From Arenicellaceae bacterium (lineage in GTDB: Bacteria > Pseudomonadota > Gammaproteobacteria > Arenicellales > Arenicellaceae), in contig JAQWNC010000002.1 of assembly GCA_029246505.1 (NCBI GenBank), positions 1 through 64,000 of the forward strand: 64,000 bases of DNA, read 5' to 3'. Below are positions 1 to 9,500 of this stretch, piece after piece. The stretch's first letter is position 1. The number at the start of each line of letters is the position of its first letter. Below the pieces are notes generated by a model. It was not told the origin of the DNA, made no database searches, and saw only the letters and a program-made list of their open reading frames with translations. The translations under genes and the position numbers were made by a program.

Positions 1-1260
1 TGGAACAAAGATTCTCTTAACAAAGAGTTAGAACGGGTTTACGATATTTGCCATGGTTGTCGCCGATGTGTGAGCTTATGCGATGCCTTTCCGACTTTAT
101 TTGATCTTGTCGATGAATCAGAGACTTTGGAAGTAGATGGAGTCGATAAAAATGACTTTATGAAGGTGGTTGATCAATGCTATCTCTGTGATATGTGCTA
201 TTTGAGCAAGTGCCCATATGTGCCTCCACACGAGTGGAATGTAGACTTTCCACATTTGATGCTGCGAGGAAAAGCACAAAAATTTAAGCGGCAGGGTGCT
301 TCCTTTCGGGATAAATCAATTAGCAATACCGATACTTTGGCAAAACTTTTAACCATTCCTGTGGTTGAAGAAACAGTGAATGCGTTGAATAAAAATAAAA
401 CGTTTCGTAAGACCTTTGAAGAGAGTTTTGGTATCCATCGAGATGCAGTGCTGCCTGAATACAACCGTAAATCCTTGCGTAAGTTATGGGAAGTGCCCGG
501 CCGAGAAGCCGCTCCTGCCGCGGCCGGGGTCACTACAGGAAAGGTTGCTTTATATGCGACTTGTTACGGGAATTATAATAGTCCGAATCTTGGAGAGGAC
601 TTTCGTGAAGTTTATCGACACAATGATATTGTAATTGATTTGGTAGATAAAGAAGCTTGCTGCGGAATGCCAAAGATGGAGCTTGGTGATTTGTATGCTG
701 TCAAAAAACTTAAAGAAAAAAATATTCCGGGGTTGGCAAAAATGGTTGATGAGGGCTATGACTTAATTGCCCCGATCCCCTCCTGTGTGCTGATGTATAA
801 GCAGGAATTGCCGCTTATGTTCCCCGATGATCCTGAGGTGATAAAGGTGCAGAAGGCGTTTTATGATCCGTTTGAATACCTCTTTTTGCGACATAAGAGC
901 GGTTTATTAAATACTGACTTTAAAACTTCACTGGGAGATATATCCTATCAAGTAGCTTGTCATTTACGGGTACAAAAAATCGGATTAAAGACTCGCGATA
1001 TTCTTGCATTGGTGCCTGATACTACTGTGCATGCGATTGAACGCTGCTCGGGGCATGACGGTACCTATGCGATGAAGAAGGAAACTTATGCCACTGCAGT
1101 GAAAATAGCACGTCCCGTTGTTCGTAAAATGTCCCAACAATCAGCGGATTATTTTTCCAGCGATTGTCCGATGGCGGCTGAACATCTAGCTAAACTCTCA
1201 CAAACTACGCAGCAGGCAACCCACCCCATGACTCTGCTGCGCACCGCATATGGAATCTAA
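1..1260 (+). CDS. Iron-sulfur cluster oxidoreductase, HdrD/GlpC-like (5' end outside window)
   Basis: The reading frame is open from base 1, so the start lies upstream. Two ferredoxin-type cysteine motifs occur at the N-terminus: CHGCRRCVSLC at about bases 49-81, and a second CX2CX2CX4CP set at about 178-213. Together they suggest two 4Fe-4S clusters. Further cysteines (ACCGMP near 655, SCV near 781, CSGHDG near 1042, SDCPM near 1162) resemble the CCG-type domains of heterodisulfide reductase D and GlpC. The frame stops at 1260, and a DUF3501 gene follows at once. Genes of this kind usually lie between a rubrerythrin gene and a DUF3501 gene, which suggests a role in oxidative or peroxide defence, but the electron partner is unknown. 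Family assignment is firm; function is inference. Confidence 0.85.
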   Translation, partial: WNKDSLNKELERVYDICHGCRRCVSLCDAFPTLFDLVDESETLEVDGVDKNDFMKVVDQCYLCDMCYLSKCPYVPPHEWNVDFPHLMLRGKAQKFKRQGASFRDKSISNTDTLAKLLTIPVVEETVNALNKNKTFRKTFEESFGIHRDAVLPEYNRKSLRKLWEVPGREAAPAAAGVTTGKVALYATCYGNYNSPNLGEDFREVYRHNDIVIDLVDKEACCGMPKMELGDLYAVKKLKEKNIPGLAKMVDEGYDLIAPIPSCVLMYKQELPLMFPDDPEVIKVQKAFYDPFEYLFLRHKSGLLNTDFKTSLGDISYQVACHLRVQKIGLKTRDILALVPDTTVHAIERCSGHDGTYAMKKETYATAVKIARPVVRKMSQQSADYFSSDCPMAAEHLAKLSQTTQQATHPMTLLRTAYGI

Positions 1261-1273
1261 CCAGGCGAATCAC

Positions 1274-1873
1274 ATGAATAAATTGAATAGAGAGGATTTA
1301 TACAGTCTAGAGCAATACGCTGAAATTCGACCTCAATTTCGAGCCGAAATTATGGAGTATAAAAAGAAGCGGCAGTTACCTTTGGGGAAGAATGCGCGGT
1401 TGTATTTTGAAAGCAAGGCAACCATTCAGTACCAAATACAGGAAGTGCTGCGGGTCGAGAAGACCTTCGATGCTGCGGGTATTGAAGAAGAGCTAGAGGC
1501 CTACAATCCTCTGATTCCAGATGGTAGTAACCTTAAAGCTACTTTTATGTTGGAGTATCCGGATGCAACCATTCGTGAACAAAAAACAGTAGAGTTGCGA
1601 GGGATTGAATATAAGGTTTGGTTGCAGGTTGAGGATTGTGAGAAAGTGTTTGCTATTGCTGATGAGGACTTGGCCAGGGACGATGGATCACGAACCTCTA
1701 CCGTACATTTTATGCGCTATGAGTTGGCGCCTACCATGATAGTAGCGTTAAAAAAAGGCGCGAGCTTAGCGGCTGGTATTGATCATGAAACCTATACAGT
1801 AGTCGTTAATAGTGTGCCGACTAGTATCCGAGAATCATTGACCGAAGATCTCGACGACAGGGCAATTAACTAA
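1274..1873 (+). CDS. DUF3501 family protein
   Basis: This protein of about 199 residues begins MNKLNRED and matches my memory of the DUF3501 family. That family is typically the last gene of a rubrerythrin / Fe-S oxidoreductase / DUF3501 trio. I see no signal peptide or membrane segment. An in-frame ATG at 1250 overlaps the stop of the upstream gene and would add eight residues. I prefer ATG 1274 because the family-like sequence begins there, but neither start has a clear Shine-Dalgarno sequence. Tight packing with the Fe-S gene implies one transcript. The molecular function of the family is not known to me. Confidence 0.8.
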   Translation: MNKLNREDLYSLEQYAEIRPQFRAEIMEYKKKRQLPLGKNARLYFESKATIQYQIQEVLRVEKTFDAAGIEEELEAYNPLIPDGSNLKATFMLEYPDATIREQKTVELRGIEYKVWLQVEDCEKVFAIADEDLARDDGSRTSTVHFMRYELAPTMIVALKKGASLAAGIDHETYTVVVNSVPTSIRESLTEDLDDRAIN

Positions 1874-1874
1874 A

Positions 1875-1910
1875 TGAGCTAAGTTATTTATTTTGTAGCT
1901 ATTTAGCTCA
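1875..1910 (+). terminator. Inverted repeat after the DUF3501 gene
   Basis: TGAGCTAA (1875-1882) and TTAGCTCA (1903-1910) are perfect 8-bp inverted repeats around a 20-nt loop, directly after the stop codon. There is no clean U-tract behind it, so it may be an RNA-end hairpin rather than a strong intrinsic terminator. Confidence 0.35.
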
Positions 1911-2035
1911 ATACTCGATTTCAGAGGTGAGATATTGGCTTCGCTTATAGTCTTAAGGGCTTATAAGTGGTTGCAAAAACAGATCTGATTCGTCGGCTTT
2001 TTTTAAATATGTAGGTCTTATATTGGTCTGCCAGT

Positions 2036-2689
2036 CTATTCGAATACCCTTGTGTAAACGTAATTATCCGGGTCTGGCTTTTGAAAGGTGCCTTCGTAAA
2101 ACTAAAGGTTCGTTGCCCACTTAGTGGTGTTCTTGCCAACCGGCAGGCCCCCATGTAACGACTTGGGATTGAATTCATTGGTGCCATAATTGCAGGTCTG
2201 AAATATTACAATCCGGTCTTTGCGCTGCTTAATTTCCGTATCCAAATGCGGGAAGCCGGTTTAACCACCTTCGGTTACGTCATTTAGAGACATCAGAGCA
2301 GTCATAACGCGCTGTCTTGATGTACCTATGCACTACTTATATTCCGGCTGAGTAGGATCGAAGGCATCCTGGTGCGGCTTGTATTCTTGGCCTTCGTCGT
2401 AGTACACAACTTGAAGGTCTTCTAGGTTATTAGCCGGCAATTCGACTCACGACTTCACTAACGAGTCTATGTTGTGTTTCAAAAACATATAGTCGTTGGC
2501 TCGAATATCGCTTATCTTGCTTCCATCGTCTTCAGTAACGGCGGCGCGCTCGAGTTTTGGTTATGCTAATTCGATTATTCGTGCGCACTCAGGATCCGAT
2601 AAATAATCATCATAAAAATATACTAATGGATCCGCTTCCACAGCTGTGCTACCAATAAACGTTTGTTTTACTTTGGTGTGGTCTGGCAT
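2036..2689 (-). pseudogene. Prolyl-4-hydroxylase-like 2OG-Fe(II) oxygenase, inactivated by several in-frame stops
   Basis: Reading the minus strand from ATG 2689 gives a continuous prolyl-4-hydroxylase-like protein in a single frame. It runs from MPDHTKV through YDDYLSDPECARIIEL, the metal-binding HQD in EYKPHQDAFDP, and the distal histidine and 2-oxoglutarate site region in SLHGGLPVGK, to a final stop near 2036. Five premature stops interrupt it: TAA after IIELA (codon 43), TGA after SLVKS, TAG after PEYK, TAA after TEGG and TAG after TNL. A short stretch also seems to be missing around the TGA. No frameshift is needed otherwise. The residues expected at two stops (Glu in EGGETGFP, Trp near the C-terminus) differ by one base from the stop found. 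The longest intact piece is too short to work, so this is a recent pseudogene. Confidence 0.85.
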
Positions 2690-2709
2690 TTTTATGTTTT
2701 AAAGCTAAT

Positions 2710-3087
2710 TTATATGAACACACCAATAATAGTTCCGACGACTAACACCACGTTGGAAAGAAAGGTGATGATCATTCCTGGGGCACGTTTTTTGGCATCG
2801 TTGGTATAACCTTTAGAGTAGACAAAGCGTCCGATAATAAAGGCAACGCCTAGCACTTGAGCCCATAGAGGGCTAACGTAGGTGCTAAATGTAAAGAGCG
2901 CAGGCATAAAGATAACCAATTGCTCTATGGTGTTGTAGTGCACACGATTGATTCTTTCAAAGTCGGTATTTCCGGTTGTTGCTGGAGCATCTACACCAAA
3001 CTTGGCACGCGCATCACCCACACGCATGGAAAAATAAATACACTGGAGAAGGGCTAACATGGCGATTACGACTGTATATTCTTGCAT
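2710..3087 (-). CDS. MAPEG family membrane protein
   Basis: This 125-residue protein has about four hydrophobic segments: an N-terminal one at about 3-22, a pair around 55-90 and one at the C-terminus. It carries typical MAPEG features, including an early Arg-x-Gly-x-Ala-Arg stretch (RVGDARAKFG) and the conserved RVHYNTIEQ. MAPEG proteins are integral membrane proteins related to microsomal glutathione transferase and are often involved in glutathione or eicosanoid-type chemistry; most bacterial members are uncharacterised. A GAGG about 10 nt upstream of ATG 3087 supports the start. It is divergent from the TRAP genes, with a palindrome between them. Confidence 0.88.
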   Translation of the reverse strand: MQEYTVVIAMLALLQCIYFSMRVGDARAKFGVDAPATTGNTDFERINRVHYNTIEQLVIFMPALFTFSTYVSPLWAQVLGVAFIIGRFVYSKGYTNDAKKRAPGMIITFLSNVVLVVGTIIGVFI

Positions 3088-3140
3088 ACTAAAGTACCTC
3101 GGTATTTACGTAGATGGATAAGCTGCGGCTTAATTTTTAA

Positions 3141-3162
3141 CTAATCTGACTAGTCAAATTAG
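3141..3162. promoter_or_regulatory. 22-bp palindrome, candidate operator between the MAPEG and TRAP genes
   Basis: CTAATCTGACT / AGTCAAATTAG forms a dyad in which 10 of 11 base pairs are symmetrical, with central core TGACTAGTCA. It lies 54 bp upstream of the MAPEG start and 119 bp upstream of the TRAP small-permease start, where a dimeric repressor could control either promoter. I do not recognise the regulator, and no regulator gene is adjacent. Confidence 0.4.
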
Positions 3163-3280
3163 CGTTAATTCACAGATCGTAAATAATACGGATTAAATGC
3201 ATAATTGCACGCTCAAATATACCCAAGGTTTCGGACAGGTAACATTTTAATTAGTTATTCGTATTTCTGGGTATTGGCCC

Positions 3281-3775
3281 ATGCTTAAGCTGTTAGATGC
3301 CATAAGCGCTTTGACCGGGCGAGTACTCATATGGCTTATTTTCGGCGTAATGATCTTTACTTGCGCAGTGGTATTTATGCGCTATGTATTAGGTAATAGC
3401 GATGTAACCTTTTATCAGGAACTTGTGATTTACTCGCACGCATCGGCATTTATGTTATCTGCCGCTTGGACACTTAAGCGTGACGGGCATGTGCGTGTAG
3501 ACGTGCTTTACCGTTCCATGGGTGTTCGATCAAAAGCGTGGGTCAACATTATTGGGGCTTTGGTGTTTTTGCTACCGGTCTCGATATTCCTGTTTTTTAC
3601 TAGCTTTGAATTTGCCAGCCACTCCTGGGCTATACAAGAAGCTTCGGGTGAAGCGGGTGGAATACCAGCAGTGTTTTTACTTAAAAGTGTTATTCCTTTA
3701 GCATCACTTTTTCTGATTATTCAAGGTCTTGCAGAAGTGACACGTAACACCCTTCTGCTGTACAAAACTGGATAA
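3281..3775 (+). CDS. TRAP transporter small permease (DctQ family)
   Basis: This 164-residue protein has four predicted membrane helices, at about 12-35, 45-65, 88-108 and 130-150. Its sequence suits a DctQ-type subunit, including the conserved FMRYVLGNS after the first helix and LYRSM between helices 2 and 3. It forms the membrane complex with the large permease that starts six bases downstream, so the two are co-transcribed. The subunit stabilises the large permease in Na+-driven uptake of organic acids. The matching binding protein is encoded convergently. Confidence 0.9.
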   Translation: MLKLLDAISALTGRVLIWLIFGVMIFTCAVVFMRYVLGNSDVTFYQELVIYSHASAFMLSAAWTLKRDGHVRVDVLYRSMGVRSKAWVNIIGALVFLLPVSIFLFFTSFEFASHSWAIQEASGEAGGIPAVFLLKSVIPLASLFLIIQGLAEVTRNTLLLYKTG

Positions 3776-3781
3776 CTTCTA

Positions 3782-5143
3782 ATGCTTGAGTGGCTTCCAA
3801 TTTTTATGTTTGCAGGGGTCTGTGGCGCTTTGCTATTGGGCTACCCGGTAGCGTTTACCTTGGCAGGGGTTGCCTTACTGTTCGCGTCTGGTGGGATTCT
3901 TACGGACAACTTTGATCCAGCATTACTAAAAGTAATGCCGGAACGAGTATATGGCACGATGAGTAACCAGACCTTAATCGCAGTGCCATTGTTCGTCTTG
4001 ATGGGCATCATGCTAGAGCGTACGGGATTAGCTGAGCGGTTGCTGGACACCATGGCGCGACTTTTTGGTAGTTTATCAGGAGGGTTGGGTTTTTCAGTGG
4101 TGGTGGTAGGTACGTTGTTGGCAGCTAGCACCGGTATCGTCGGTGCTACGGTTGTGGCTATGGGGCTAATGTCCTTGCCTAGTATGTTAAAACGCGGATA
4201 CGATCCGAGTTTCGCTGCCGGTACGATTTGTGCAACCGGCACGTTAGGCCAAATAATTCCTCCTTCGATCGCACTGGTTCTTCTGGGGGACGTATTGTCT
4301 AATGCATATCAGCAGTCGCAGATACGCTTGGGTATATTTAATCCGAAAACTATATCGGTAGGTGATTTGTTTGTTGGTGCGTTACTCCCCGGACTCTTAT
4401 TGGTTTTTCTCTATTTGACGTATGTTTGGTTGAGAAGCTATTTGAACCCATTTGATGCACCAGCGCAAAAAGATGTCCACAAGGTTTCAACTTTCGAAGT
4501 TTTATCAAGTCTGCTGCCTCCAATTGGGCTTATGGTATTAGTGTTGGGCTCCATCATTATCGGTATTGCCACACCTACTGAGGCTGCTGGGGTAGGGGCA
4601 ATTGGGGCAACTTGTCTGGCTCTGTTCTCAAGAAGGTTATCTTTCGCAGTGTTTCAAGAGGTGCTGGTTAAGACATTACAAATGACTTCTATGGTTTTTC
4701 TGATTCTGATAGGGGCTTCATTTTTCTCCCTAGTTTTTAGAGGGTATGGGGGTGAAGAATTAGTTCAATCACTATTTGAGCAGTTGCCAGGAGGAGCGTT
4801 CGGCGCCATGCTGCTAGTTATGGCTGTAGTATTTTTACTAGGGTTCATTCTCGATTTTATCGAGATTACTTTTGTGGTCGTGCCTATAGTGGGGCCAGTA
4901 CTTCTTATTATGGGTATTGATCCGGTGTGGTTGGGAATAATGATAGCTATCAATCTACAAACCTCTTTCTTGACTCCACCATTTGGTTTTGCTCTGTTTT
5001 ATCTTCGTAGTGTAGCGCCAGAGAGCGTTAAAACGATTGATATTTATAAAGGCGTAATTCCGTATATTGGAATACAGCTTTTTGTTTTGGCTATGCTTGC
5101 TCTATTTCCGGTAATTGTTACCTGGTTACCGAGCTTAATGTAG
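3782..5143 (+). CDS. TRAP transporter large permease (DctM family)
   Basis: This 453-residue very hydrophobic protein has roughly a dozen membrane helices and the expected DctM length. Recognisable stretches are the N-terminal LLGYPVAFTLAGVALLFA, the glycine-rich TGIVGATVVAMGLMSLP, GTLGQIIPPSIALVLLGD and the C-terminal LTPPFGFALFYLRS. It is the ion-coupled transport channel of a tripartite ATP-independent periplasmic transporter. It follows the small permease with a six-base gap. Substrate cannot be read from this subunit; the nearby TakP-like binding protein suggests 2-oxo or hydroxy acids. Confidence 0.93.
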   Translation: MLEWLPIFMFAGVCGALLLGYPVAFTLAGVALLFASGGILTDNFDPALLKVMPERVYGTMSNQTLIAVPLFVLMGIMLERTGLAERLLDTMARLFGSLSGGLGFSVVVVGTLLAASTGIVGATVVAMGLMSLPSMLKRGYDPSFAAGTICATGTLGQIIPPSIALVLLGDVLSNAYQQSQIRLGIFNPKTISVGDLFVGALLPGLLLVFLYLTYVWLRSYLNPFDAPAQKDVHKVSTFEVLSSLLPPIGLMVLVLGSIIIGIATPTEAAGVGAIGATCLALFSRRLSFAVFQEVLVKTLQMTSMVFLILIGASFFSLVFRGYGGEELVQSLFEQLPGGAFGAMLLVMAVVFLLGFILDFIEITFVVVPIVGPVLLIMGIDPVWLGIMIAINLQTSFLTPPFGFALFYLRSVAPESVKTIDIYKGVIPYIGIQLFVLAMLALFPVIVTWLPSLM

Positions 5144-5299
5144 ACGATTTTTGAACTCTTTTATGGCGGGGTCTAATTCAAGGTAAGATCAAGAAGGTAA
5201 GGGGGGGTCAAGCCGTGAGGGTATTAAATTGAGCTACCTATAACAACAACCCAGAGCTATAAACTTAACTCGATATTATAATATAATTTAGATTAGGTG

Positions 5300-6466
5300 T
5301 TAATTGTAATCCCTTGTTATATAATATTCTTTTTCTGAAATATCATGATATTTCCTAACGGTTATTTGGAAATTGTTGTACGATTCATAGATCTCTGCAA
5401 ATTGCTCATCTTGAGCTGCTAATTCGGCATAATATTCTAGTGCGACTTCATTTAGGTATTGTAGAACTTCCCGGGGCAGGGCTTTCGGTGTAATACCAAA
5501 ATTTGATTGTAAATTTTGTAGGGCAGTAGCATTTCTGGCGGTATATTCATCCAGTGTATCTTGATTGATTGCTCTAGCAGCAACTTCGATAATTGCTTGT
5601 AAATCTTTTGGAATCGAATTCCACTTATCTTCATTGACTATAAATTCAAGCATGGCGCCAGGCTCGTGCCAGCCAGAGTGATAGTAATGCTCGGCTACTT
5701 CGTGAAGCCCAAAGGATATATCATTGTATGGGCCAACCCATTCAGTGGCATCAATAACTCCGGTTTGCATGCTGGTATATAACTCGCTACCAGGAATGGT
5801 CACACTGGTACCGCCAGCTCTGGAAAATACTTCACCGGCTATCCCGGGTATGCGCATTTTGAGACCTTGCAAATCATCTATGGACCTAATTTCTTTCTTA
5901 AACCAACCGCTCATCTGTATGCCAGTGTTACCGCCAGAAAAAGGTATCAAGCCAAAAGGCTTATAAACAGTGCGCCAAAGCTCCAACCCCCCGCCATAAT
6001 GTATCCAAGCGTTTATTTCCTGGGCATTCATGCCAAATGGAACCGAGGTAAAGAATGGGCTTGCGGGAATCTTACCTTTCCAATAGTAAGCTGATCCGTG
6101 TCCCATCTCTACGCTACCGTTACTAACTGCGTCAAAAATTCCTAATGCTGGTACCAATTCACCGCTGCCATAAACCCTAATTACGAGTCGCCCATTACTC
6201 ATACGCTCAACTAATTTGGAAAACCTCTCGGGTGTCATACCAATGCCAGGGAAATTTTTGGGCCATGTTGTAACCATGCGCCATTCGTATCGTTGTCCGA
6301 GAGAGCCGGGCTCACCATCAATCTGCTTATTGATACTTGTTGATCTAGGAGAGTAGTCTACCGCGCGTTGTTGAACGTATAGTCCGCTTACGCCTACCAA
6401 AGCGGCTAATAATATGACGACCACGATAGAGAGTGTTCCTATCGGGGAGCTACTCGATATAGACAT
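5300..6466 (-). CDS. TRAP transporter substrate-binding protein, TakP-like (DctP family)
   Basis: This 388-residue protein has an N-terminal membrane segment at about 11-30 that acts as a signal peptide or anchor. A DctP fold follows: WRMVTTWPKNFPG, GSGELVPALGIFDAVSNG, GNTGIQMSGWFKKEI, LKMRIPGIAGEVFSRAGG and ATEWVGPYND. These stretches are very close to those of TakP, the 2-oxo-acid receptor of Rhodobacter. The Arg in MRIPG and the Glu-Trp in ATEW match the TakP ligand/cation site as I remember it. A monocarboxylate such as pyruvate, lactate or a branched-chain keto acid is the likely ligand, by inference. It faces the permease genes convergently, with 156 bp between them, so receptor and channel are transcribed separately. 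Confidence 0.9.
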   Translation of the reverse strand: MSISSSSPIGTLSIVVVILLAALVGVSGLYVQQRAVDYSPRSTSINKQIDGEPGSLGQRYEWRMVTTWPKNFPGIGMTPERFSKLVERMSNGRLVIRVYGSGELVPALGIFDAVSNGSVEMGHGSAYYWKGKIPASPFFTSVPFGMNAQEINAWIHYGGGLELWRTVYKPFGLIPFSGGNTGIQMSGWFKKEIRSIDDLQGLKMRIPGIAGEVFSRAGGTSVTIPGSELYTSMQTGVIDATEWVGPYNDISFGLHEVAEHYYHSGWHEPGAMLEFIVNEDKWNSIPKDLQAIIEVAARAINQDTLDEYTARNATALQNLQSNFGITPKALPREVLQYLNEVALEYYAELAAQDEQFAEIYESYNNFQITVRKYHDISEKEYYITRDYN

Positions 6467-6518
6467 ACAGACTCTTTAGTGAGCACAACGTTAGGTGTAG
6501 GTGGTTAAGCTAGAGTTT

Positions 6519-9500
6519 CTAGGACAATGGTTTTATAACGAACACAAGGTCACCGGCATTAATTTGAGATCCAGGTGCTTGATTTATTCGCACCACTTCA
6601 TGCTTAATATCATTGTTATAAATATCCGAGCCAGCGTTGATACTGGACAAACTTAACTGAGTAAAAATCTTCATGGCTTCAATCTGACAAATGGTTTGAT
6701 CGAACTCAATAACATCGCCTACTTTAACGTATTCAGGTTCTGACGGTGAGGGTGTGGTGTAGAAAATACCTGTCATTGGTGAATTAACCCGAAGTTCGTC
6801 TGAACCTTCAATCCGAACAGTACTTTGGTCATCACCGATTTGTTCAAGGCCAGTATCAGCCATTTTTTCGATTAATTTATCACCGTCAATTCGGGCTAAC
6901 ATTTGTGGAAGGTAGCCGGTATCGTATTTTCCTTTTTGGAATACAGAATCTGAAAGTATCTGGTTTAAAAGTGCCAGATTTGTACAAACGCCAGTAATCT
7001 TGATTTTATTGAGTACTTCAATTAAACGTAAAACTGCCTTTTTACGATTAGTAGCGTGCACAATTACTTGAGCAATCATGCTGTCGTAAAATGGTGAAAT
7101 CGTTTTACCTGAGCCTACTGATGACAATATTTCAATATCATCCCCTTCGGGAAAGCTGCATTCAACGACGTTACCTGGAGTAGGGGAAAAATCAATTCCC
7201 CCTGTTGCCGTGTAGACCGCTTTCTCAGCAGTCACTCTAGCTTCGATCGAGTACCCATTGGCTACCGGTTTCAACTCCTTTATGCTTTTACCGGAGGCGA
7301 TCCGGTATTGCTCACCGACGATAGAGATTCCAGTCGTCCATTCAGTTACTGGGTGCTCGATCTGCAATCTTGTATTCATTTCCATGAAATAGATAGAGTT
7401 GGACGGTAAATCGTAGATAAATTCTACAGTACCAGCACCAATATAATCCACCGCATCGGCTAGGTTTCCAGCACAGCGATAGGCCTCTTTTTCCAGCTTG
7501 GCAGGAAGCATGGTAGAAGCTGATTCCTCAATGACCTTTTGATTGTTGCGTTGCACGCTACAATCGCGCAGACCTAGTATGAGCTTATTTCCATGGCTAT
7601 CGCGCAGAATCTGGACTTCTATATGGCGCATGGATTCAACAAATTTTTCGAGGTATAGGTCTCCGTTACCAAAGGCTGCCCGCGCTTCTGCCCGCACTTT
7701 TTGAAATGCCTCTTTTATTTCAGCATCGCTGCGTACGATCTGAATTCCTTTGCCACCGCCCCCGTGCACTGCTTTTAGCAGTACTGGGTAACCAACTTCA
7801 TTTGCGACTTTAGCTGTCGCGTCCGCCGACGTTAGAATCCCGTAGCTGCCTGGCACCACGGGTACGTTATTCGCCATTGCCGTATGAATAGCGTTAGATT
7901 TATTCCCCATGATTTCCATGCTCAGAGCATAGGGCCCGATAAAATTAATTCCGTGCTCACGGACTAACCGTGCATACCGCTCATTCTCTGAAAGGAAGCC
8001 GATACCAGGGTGTATCGCATCTACTTCCTGGCGATCTGCAATTGCTAAAACGCTGTGTGCATTCAAATAGCTTTCATCCGAGGTTTGGCCGCCCAGAGAG
8101 ACCAGTGTGTCTTGCTTACGCATCATGTCGGCTGGTACGGAGTTCATGTCGGGATCAGATTGAACTAATACCACATCAATATCGTTTTCCTGTGCTATAC
8201 GAATGAGTTTGCTCGCTGTGCATCCTCTAGCATGGATTAGGACCTTTCGTACTGGCTTAAACTGATTGGTATTTTGCGATTCTTTTAACGAGTCATTTGT
8301 CGGCTGCTGATCGGGTAAGTATGAGCCCGCTATTACACGCTTAACGACATCTTCTACCGAATCACTCGGTACCGGTATGCTTGGATCGACTTTGCTCAGG
8401 CGCTCATCAAGGTCGCCTGCGAATGGATGCTTTACTAAGCCCTGCATAGCATCGCTATTATTCTTAAAATAATTTGCGATGGTATTTTGAGATGGTAAAA
8501 ACGATGGCACGACAACCCTGCCGGCAAAAGGCATATCAGCCCCACTAAAGTAGTATGTGTGAACCAATGGGTGGGTAACAAAGCTGGCTTGTGAGCCACC
8601 CGTGCAATCACCGAAACCAAAGATAATTACTGGTAAATCGTTATCTCGTATAAATCGGGTAATTCGGTCATTTGTTACCGGCATCGAAAATAAAGCATTC
8701 GGCCCCTCTTTAGTTTGCATGCCGCCGGACGAGACAAAACATATCACTGGTAGTCGTCTAGCGGCGCAATGCACTAGAAGCTTGCATAGCTTGGTGGCGC
8801 CGGCCATATCAAACGCCCCGGCCTGAAAAGATATGTTAGATATAAATACACCAACTTTTCGGCTTTTATCAGCCTCCAATTTTGCGGTTCCCGTTACCAC
8901 GCCACAGGGTGTGACTTTATTCGACAAAGCCTTTTCAACTGAAAGTCGAAACCCCGGAAAATTCATCGGGTTTGAGGTGATCAATTCGGCGTCTAATTCT
9001 TTAAAGTGTTTAAAAAATTTCTCTTGTATTGCATCAACGGTAGTTAAGTTTTGGCTCTTAATATCACGAACAACACGTTGAATACGCATGCTTACCGATG
9101 CAATGGCAAGTTGATTCCAGAAATCTTTACGCTTACCAATATGTACCGGGTTTACAGTGCCATCAAATTCTTTACTATTGTTGTTCGCTGCAAAATACCG
9201 AGGCAACAGACTTTCGAAAAAGAATGTAATTAATACTAGTAGAGCATCTGAAAGGCGCGGGAAGGCGATACGTTTCCATTCTTCCACGTCTTTTAAGAAT
9301 TCTCCTCGGCGCTTAAATGACATGAAAAATATGAGCCAGGATGAAAACTCTGTAGAACTACTCGGGCCGTCTCCGGTGACTATACTGGTGGCCTGCTGCA
9401 TTGAATCATCTAGTAACCGCTTCATAGTATCGGCAGAAAGGGTGTGAAAATTTTCTGTTTCAGCAGCTATTTCATTTAGATTATCTACAAACGTGTTGTA

